64,000 nucleotides of DNA from Mycobacterium sp. (lineage in GTDB: Bacteria > Actinomycetota > Actinomycetes > Mycobacteriales > Mycobacteriaceae): positions 62,001 to 126,000 of the forward strand of contig NZ_SCRH01000039.1 of assembly GCF_004298145.1 (NCBI RefSeq). Direction: 5' to 3'. Shown piece after piece: positions 59,954 to 64,000 of this stretch (positions within the stretch are counted from its first letter, which is position 1; each line of letters starts with the position of its first letter). A program made the position numbers and the translations under genes. The notes beneath the pieces were generated by a model, which was not told the origin of the DNA, made no database searches, and was given only the letters and a program-made list of their open reading frames with translations.

Positions 59954-60121
59954 CATGCTCTCCTTCACTCAGAGCCTGTAAACCGCGCGTTCCCAACGGC
60001 TTTCACGCCAGATACGGCGACGATGTCAAGCCGCTGGAAGTCGGGTGGCTTGCTGACCCGGCACACGTCCAGGCTAACGACACGAACCGAGACAAGTCAA
60101 CGACTGTAGAGTTTCTGGGTT

Positions 60122-60259
60122 ATGCCACCGATAGGACGCCGGAAACCCCGACGCCCGAAGCGGGATCGTGGCTACCGCGCACCCCTGTTCGCCGACCACG
60201 ACGACGTCGGCGCCCGACCTAACCCGGTCACGACGTGGGAGCAGCCCTCGCACCAGTGA
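60122..60259 (+). CDS. Possible small basic protein (45 residues)
   Basis: The 355-base gap between the methyltransferase-like gene and the RNA-ligase-like gene holds little. A 45-codon frame (MPPIGRRKPRRPKRDRGYRA then PLFADHDDV) starts 9 bases after a TAGAGT -10-like box (60107-60112), which would give a nearly leaderless RNA. On the opposite strand a frame with a WCEGC motif overlaps it, and only one of the two can be real. No homologue is recognised, so this is a weak call. Confidence 0.3.
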   Translation: MPPIGRRKPRRPKRDRGYRAPLFADHDDVGARPNPVTTWEQPSHQ

Positions 60260-60311
60260 TCCGCGCCCACCCGCGCGAACCGTCCGGTATTGACCAACGC
60301 GACCACTGTGG

Positions 60312-60821
60312 CTAGCCGATCAGGTGCTCGGCCTTTTTGGTGCCGTCCCAGCGGCGCAAACCCGCGAAGCTGCCGTGGATCTGGGCGGGCCGGCCGGCGA
60401 TACGCAACGCGCGCACGAGTTGGGGGCCGCCGACGCGGCGGGCCATCGTGACGTGCCCGGTCCACTGACCGGGCAGGCTGTTGGGCATCGGGCCGGGCAC
60501 CAGATGCGGGGCGCACAGCCGGTGCACCTGGGCGTGCAGGGCCAACAGCTCACCGGTCGGCACCACGAGCCGCGCGAAAACGGCGCTGCCACGGCCGAAC
60601 AACACCGGCGCACCGATCAGGCAGCGCAGCGGTAGCTGTTTGCTCACCGGGTCCAGCAGCGCGTCGACGCCGGCGGCGATGCCTTCGGCCACCACCAGCG
60701 TCACGTGCGGCCGGCTGGCCGGTGCCTGGCTGGGAATTCCAGCCGCGGCCAACGCTTCCCAGATGTTCCGGATCGCCGCCTCGGTGTCGCGGTCGAAGAT
60801 CAGCTCGATGGAGTGGACCAT
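60312..60821 (-). CDS. 2'-5' RNA ligase / cyclic phosphodiesterase family protein (Rv1571-like)
   Basis: The 169-residue protein has the two HxT/S motifs of the LigT/2H phosphoesterase superfamily: RPHVTLVVAE (near residue 38) and GHVTMARRVG (near residue 122), on the usual two-lobed fold. Such enzymes act on 2',3'-cyclic or 2'-5' RNA ends; the true substrate here is unknown. Its ATG shares a base with the bioD stop, so it is coupled to bioD and may be the last gene of the bio operon. Length equals Rv1571. Confidence 0.87.
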   Translation of the reverse strand: MVHSIELIFDRDTEAAIRNIWEALAAAGIPSQAPASRPHVTLVVAEGIAAGVDALLDPVSKQLPLRCLIGAPVLFGRGSAVFARLVVPTGELLALHAQVHRLCAPHLVPGPMPNSLPGQWTGHVTMARRVGGPQLVRALRIAGRPAQIHGSFAGLRRWDGTKKAEHLIG

Positions 60822-61501
60822 CAGCCGACCAGCGTGGTGACCCAGTCGCAGTCGAAAGCGTTGGCGCACAGCGCCGCGAAGTCGGCGGCGTCCATCGATG
60901 CCGCCCCCGCGGGCAGCGCGGCACGCACCGTGTCCAGCCGCGCCAGCGCGGACCGGTTGGACGTCTCCACCACCCCGGCCCGCCGGGGCCAGCTGCCGAT
61001 CACCAGCCCGGCGCACGAGATATTTTGCGCGGCAAGCGATTCCAAGGTCAGCGCGGTGTGGTTGAGGGTACCCAGCGCCGCGCTGACCACCACCAGCACA
61101 GCGGCACCCAGCCCCGAGGCGAGATCGCGTGCGGTGACGCCGTTTTCGCCGAGTTCGACCAGCAGGCCCCCGGCGCCCTCGACCAACGTCAACCGTCCCG
61201 GCCGGTCCAACTCTCCGATGAGCGCCAACAGCTGCTCGCGGGTGGGTAACGCCATCCCGGCGGCCTCCGCGGCGGCGACCGGCGCCAGCGGTTGTGGATA
61301 GCGGGCGAACCCGGCCAGCTCCGTCACCCCGGACAGCCGGGCCACCTCGGCGAGGTCGTCGTCGCCGTCGTCGGTGCCGGTCTGGACCGGTTTGCACACC
61401 GCCACGTCGATACCGGCCCGACGGGCGTGACAGGCCAGCGCCGCGGTGACGACCGTCTTGCCGACCCCGGTGTCGGTGCCGGTGACGACCAGGACCGTCA
61501 C
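60821..61501 (-). CDS. bioD: Dethiobiotin synthetase
   Basis: BioD (226 residues) forms the ureido ring of dethiobiotin from DAPA, CO2 and ATP. The P-loop is GTDTGVGKT at residues 8-16. Other motifs are [34 protein letters not shown] and NRSALARL. It lies 9 bases after bioF. Together with bioA and bioF it covers three of the four last steps of biotin synthesis; bioB is 5.5 kb away. Confidence 0.97.
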   Translation of the reverse strand: MTVLVVTGTDTGVGKTVVTAALACHARRAGIDVAVCKPVQTGTDDGDDDLAEVARLSGVTELAGFARYPQPLAPVAAAEAAGMALPTREQLLALIGELDRPGRLTLVEGAGGLLVELGENGVTARDLASGLGAAVLVVVSAALGTLNHTALTLESLAAQNISCAGLVIGSWPRRAGVVETSNRSALARLDTVRAALPAGAASMDAADFAALCANAFDCDWVTTLVG

Positions 61502-61510
61502 CGGCGCGCT

Positions 61511-62668
61511 CTATCCAAGCCCGGCAAGCACATCGGTGAGCACCCGGCGCGCGACGTCCAGCTCGGCGTCGTCGAGCGACGCGCGCGCGGTCAGCCGCAG
61601 CCGCGAGGTGCCGGCGGGCACGCTCGGCGGCCGGAAGCATCCGACGCGCACACCCGCGTCCAGGCAGGCGGTCGCGGCGGCCACCGCGACATCCGGGTCG
61701 CCCAGAATCACCGACACCACCGCCGACTGCGGCACGTCACGCACCCCGCAGACCTGGGCCAGCGTGTGGGCGTGGCGCAGCACGGCGTCCGCCCGCCAGG
61801 GCTCGGCCCGCAGCACGCTCAGCGCGGCGCGCGCCGCACCCGCCGCCGCGGGGGCCAGGCCGGTGTCGAAGATGAACGTGCGCGCCGCGTCGATCAGATG
61901 GGCGCGCACCGACGCCGGCCCAAGGACCGCGCCGCCCTGACTGCCCAGCGCCTTGGACAGCGTGGTCGTCAGGACCACGTCCGGCGCGCCGGCCAGCCCG
62001 ACCTCGTGCAGCAGCCCGTGCCCGCCGCCGCGCACCCCCAGGCCGTGCGCCTCGTCGACGATCAGCAGGGCCCGGTGCCGGCGGCACACGTCGTGCAGTT
62101 CCCGTAGCGGCGCCAGCGCGCCGTCGGTGCTGAACACCGATTCGGTGACGACGACCGCGCGTTCCTCGTCGCGTGCCCGCAGCGCCGCCTCCACGGCACC
62201 GACGTCGCGATGCGGCGCCACCGCCACCCGCGCCCGCGACAGCCGGCAGGCATCGACCAGCGAGGCGTGCGAATACTCGTCGGAGACCAGCAGCGAACCC
62301 CGGCCCGACAGGCCGACGACGGCGCCCAGGTTGGCCGCGTATCCCGAGGAGAACAGCAGTCCCGCGGCCGTACCGACGTAGTCGGCGAGCTCGGACTCGA
62401 ATTCCTGGTGCAGTTCGGTGTCCCCGGTGACCAGGCGGGACCCGGTTGCCCCGGCACCCCACAGGCGCAGCGCGGCGACCCCGCCGTCGATCACGTCGGG
62501 GTGTTGTGACAGCCCCAGGTAGTCGTTGGAGGCCAGATCCAGCTCGGTGGCCACGGCCGGGCGCGGCCGCAGTGAGCGGCGCAGCCCGGCGTCGCGGCGC
62601 TGCCGTTCCACCGCCTCCAGCCAGGCCAGCGGGGAAACGTCGATCGGTGCCTGCGGGGAGGCGTTCAT
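61511..62668 (-). CDS. bioF: 8-amino-7-oxononanoate synthase
   Basis: BioF (385 residues, near M. tuberculosis BioF1 at 386) joins pimeloyl-thioester and L-alanine with PLP. The PLP Lys is in TTLSKALGSQGGAVLG; other motifs are ASNDYLGLSQHPDVI, SDEYSHASLVDACRLSR and LLIVDEAHGLGVRGGGHG. Start ATG at 62668. A gap of 117 bases with a short repeat lies between it and bioA upstream. Confidence 0.97.
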   Translation of the reverse strand: MNASPQAPIDVSPLAWLEAVERQRRDAGLRRSLRPRPAVATELDLASNDYLGLSQHPDVIDGGVAALRLWGAGATGSRLVTGDTELHQEFESELADYVGTAAGLLFSSGYAANLGAVVGLSGRGSLLVSDEYSHASLVDACRLSRARVAVAPHRDVGAVEAALRARDEERAVVVTESVFSTDGALAPLRELHDVCRRHRALLIVDEAHGLGVRGGGHGLLHEVGLAGAPDVVLTTTLSKALGSQGGAVLGPASVRAHLIDAARTFIFDTGLAPAAAGAARAALSVLRAEPWRADAVLRHAHTLAQVCGVRDVPQSAVVSVILGDPDVAVAAATACLDAGVRVGCFRPPSVPAGTSRLRLTARASLDDAELDVARRVLTDVLAGLG

Positions 62669-62682
62669 AGCGGTTCAGCCTA

Positions 62683-62784
62683 ATGGCGATCGCCAGCACG
62701 GCGACGCCGGGCGCAGCGGGTCGCCACGCAACGGACCCGTGGCGATCGCCAGCACGGCGACGCCGGGCGCAGCGGGTCGCCACC
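62683..62784. repeat. Diverged relative of the 55-bp repeat, about 1.8 units
   Basis: Two units begin at 62683 and 62739 (56-base period), each opening with the palindrome TGGCGATCGCCA followed by GCACGGCGACGCCGGGCGCA. It fills the bioF-bioA gap almost wholly and ends 2 bases before the bioA stop codon. It is the same family as 7866-8014. Confidence 0.88.
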
Positions 62785-62785
62785 G

Positions 62786-64000
62786 CTAGCCAACGAGCCG
62801 GGCCACCTGCACCATCGCCGAGGTGATCCGGGCGATCTCGTCGGGCGTGCAGATGTAGGGCGGCATCGCGTAGACCAGGTTGCGAAACGGGCGCAGCCAA
62901 ACACCGTGGTCCAGCGCCGCCGGGGTGGCGACGGCCAGGTCGACCGGCCGCTCGCATTCGATGACGCCGATGGCACCGCACACCCGCACGTCGGTCACCC
63001 CGGGCAACGCCCGGGCGGGTTCGAGTCCGGCCGACAGCCCGGCGCCGAGCTCGGCGACCCGCGACCGCCAGTCCTGCCCGAGCAGCACCTCCACGCTGGC
63101 CACCGACACCGCGCAGGCCAGCGCGTTGGCCATGAACGTGGGGCCGTGCATGAGCGCGCCGGCCTCGCCGGCGCTGATGGTGTGGGCGATGTCGGTGCTG
63201 CACAAGGTGGCGGCCAGGGTCAGGTATCCGCCGGTCAGCGCCTTGCCGACGCACATGATGTCCGGGCTGACGCCGGCGTGGTCGGCGGCGAAGAGCTCGC
63301 CGGTGCGCCCGAAGCCGGTGGCGATCTCGTCGAAGATCAGCAGCACGTCGTGCCGCCGGCAGATCTCGCGCAGGTCGCGCAGGTACCGGGGATCGTGAAA
63401 ACGCATGCCGCCGGCGCCCTGCACGACGGGCTCGACGATGACCGCGGCCAGCTCGGCCGCGTGCCGGGCCAGCTGCTCCTCGAACGCCGCGCTATAGGCC
63501 GCGTCGTAGCCGCGCGGTACCTGTGGGGCGAACACCTGGGCGGCCAGAACGTCGGTCCACAGCGAGTGCATGCCGCCGTCGGGGTCGCAGACGCTCATCG
63601 GCGTGAAGGTGTCCCCGTGGTAGCCGCCGCGCCAGGTCATCAGCCGGTGCTTGCCGGGCCGGTCGCGGCTGCGCCAATACTGCAGCGCCATCTTCACCGC
63701 CACCTCCACCGACACCGACCCGGAGTCGCTGAAGAACACCGTCTCCAGCCCCGCCGGGGTGATCTCCACCAGCAGCTGGGCCAGCCGGGCCGCGGGTTCG
63801 TGGGTCAGCCCGCCGAACATGACGTGATTCATCGCGCCGAGCTGGGCGGATAGGGCCGCGTCCAGCACCGGGTGGCCGTGCCCGTGGATCGCCGTCCACC
63901 AGGAGCTCATGGCGTCGAGCGCCTCGACGGGCTCGCCGTCGCGGATCAGGGTCAGCCGGGCGCCGCGCGCTCCGACGGCCACCACGGGCGCGATGGATTC
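62786..64000 (-). CDS. bioA: Adenosylmethionine-8-amino-7-oxononanoate aminotransferase (5' part missing)
   Basis: BioA transfers an amino group from SAM to KAPA. The frame runs out of the window, so about 404 residues are seen of an expected 437 or so. Motifs are [65 protein letters not shown] and the PLP Lys in [13 protein letters not shown]. The true start lies outside the window. It precedes bioF-bioD. Confidence 0.96.
   Translation of the reverse strand, partial: ESIAPVVAVGARGARLTLIRDGEPVEALDAMSSWWTAIHGHGHPVLDAALSAQLGAMNHVMFGGLTHEPAARLAQLLVEITPAGLETVFFSDSGSVSVEVAVKMALQYWRSRDRPGKHRLMTWRGGYHGDTFTPMSVCDPDGGMHSLWTDVLAAQVFAPQVPRGYDAAYSAAFEEQLARHAAELAAVIVEPVVQGAGGMRFHDPRYLRDLREICRRHDVLLIFDEIATGFGRTGELFAADHAGVSPDIMCVGKALTGGYLTLAATLCSTDIAHTISAGEAGALMHGPTFMANALACAVSVASVEVLLGQDWRSRVAELGAGLSAGLEPARALPGVTDVRVCGAIGVIECERPVDLAVATPAALDHGVWLRPFRNLVYAMPPYICTPDEIARITSAMVQVARLVG

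Noticed and set aside
60172..60300. Minus-strand small frame with a WCEGC motif
   Set aside because: It overlaps a plus-strand small frame with a better promoter position and has no clear start; neither is certain, so only the plus one is listed, at low confidence.

Overview
The window is 64 kb of GC-rich actinobacterial DNA whose gene content and order match the Mycobacterium tuberculosis block Rv1568 to Rv1632c, read in the opposite direction. From right to left it carries bioA-bioF-bioD, bioB, the NAD genes, the his and trp operons, lgt, pykA, cydABDC, the Rv1625c cyclase, pdtaR, polA, rpsA and coaE. Mycobacterial-only families (SigK/RskA, MPT83/MPT70, DipZ, NmtR/CtpJ, BsaP, Rv1625c cyclase) point to a Mycobacterium outside the M. 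tuberculosis complex. The species cannot be named from the sequence. Comparisons with M. tuberculosis are from memory of that genome.

Layout. 1-2331: the 3' part of an FHA/ABC exporter and a DUF402 protein. 2312-8014: an accessory block between the DUF402 gene and coaE, holding rskA-sigK, mpt83, dipZ and mpt70, a broken ATP-dependent DNA ligase fragment, a secreted protein and a 55-bp tandem repeat. 8015-16191: coaE, rpsA, polA, a DUF35/thiolase pair and pdtaR. 16304-19235: a tRNA followed by a divergent nmtR/ctpJ nickel-cobalt efflux pair and a decayed second copy of the tRNA 3' half, so probably an islet inserted at the tRNA. 19254-27606: a small lipoprotein, adenylate cyclase, an HdeD-like protein and cytochrome bd oxidase (cydABDC). 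27638-40455: Rv1619-like protein, tesB, pykA, Rv1616-like protein, lgt, the trp operon, bcpB and chaA. 40528-47033: the his operon (hisD-C-B-H-A-impA-F-I). 47129-54255: a DUF385 protein, nadABC with divergent nrtR, a lipase, a DUF2567 protein and bsaP. 54277-64000: bioB; a four-gene membrane/cupredoxin cluster (55448-59313) in the interval that holds prophage phiRv1 in M. tuberculosis; a methyltransferase-like protein; an RNA-ligase-like protein; and bioD, bioF and a 3' part of bioA.

Working together. The clearest circuit is the SigK block. sigK, mpt83, dipZ and mpt70 each have a promoter-like -35/-10 pair (consensus close to CCATCC and CCGAAT) with exactly 15 bases between the hexamers, and the dipZ one places transcription start at the ATG. 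In M. tuberculosis the same genes lie at two distant loci. A second self-contained circuit is nmtR-operator-ctpJ. A third is nrtR-operator-nadA, where a 23-bp palindrome covers a TATAAT -10 placed for leaderless nrtR. The best candidate for an undescribed system is the 55.4-59.3 kb cluster: a small membrane protein, a roughly 13-TM protein with a periplasmic domain, a cupredoxin-like lipoprotein and a FedB-like polytopic protein. The last three are almost fused in one transcription unit.

Two interspersed repeat families each occur twice. No insertion sequence, prophage or CRISPR array was seen.
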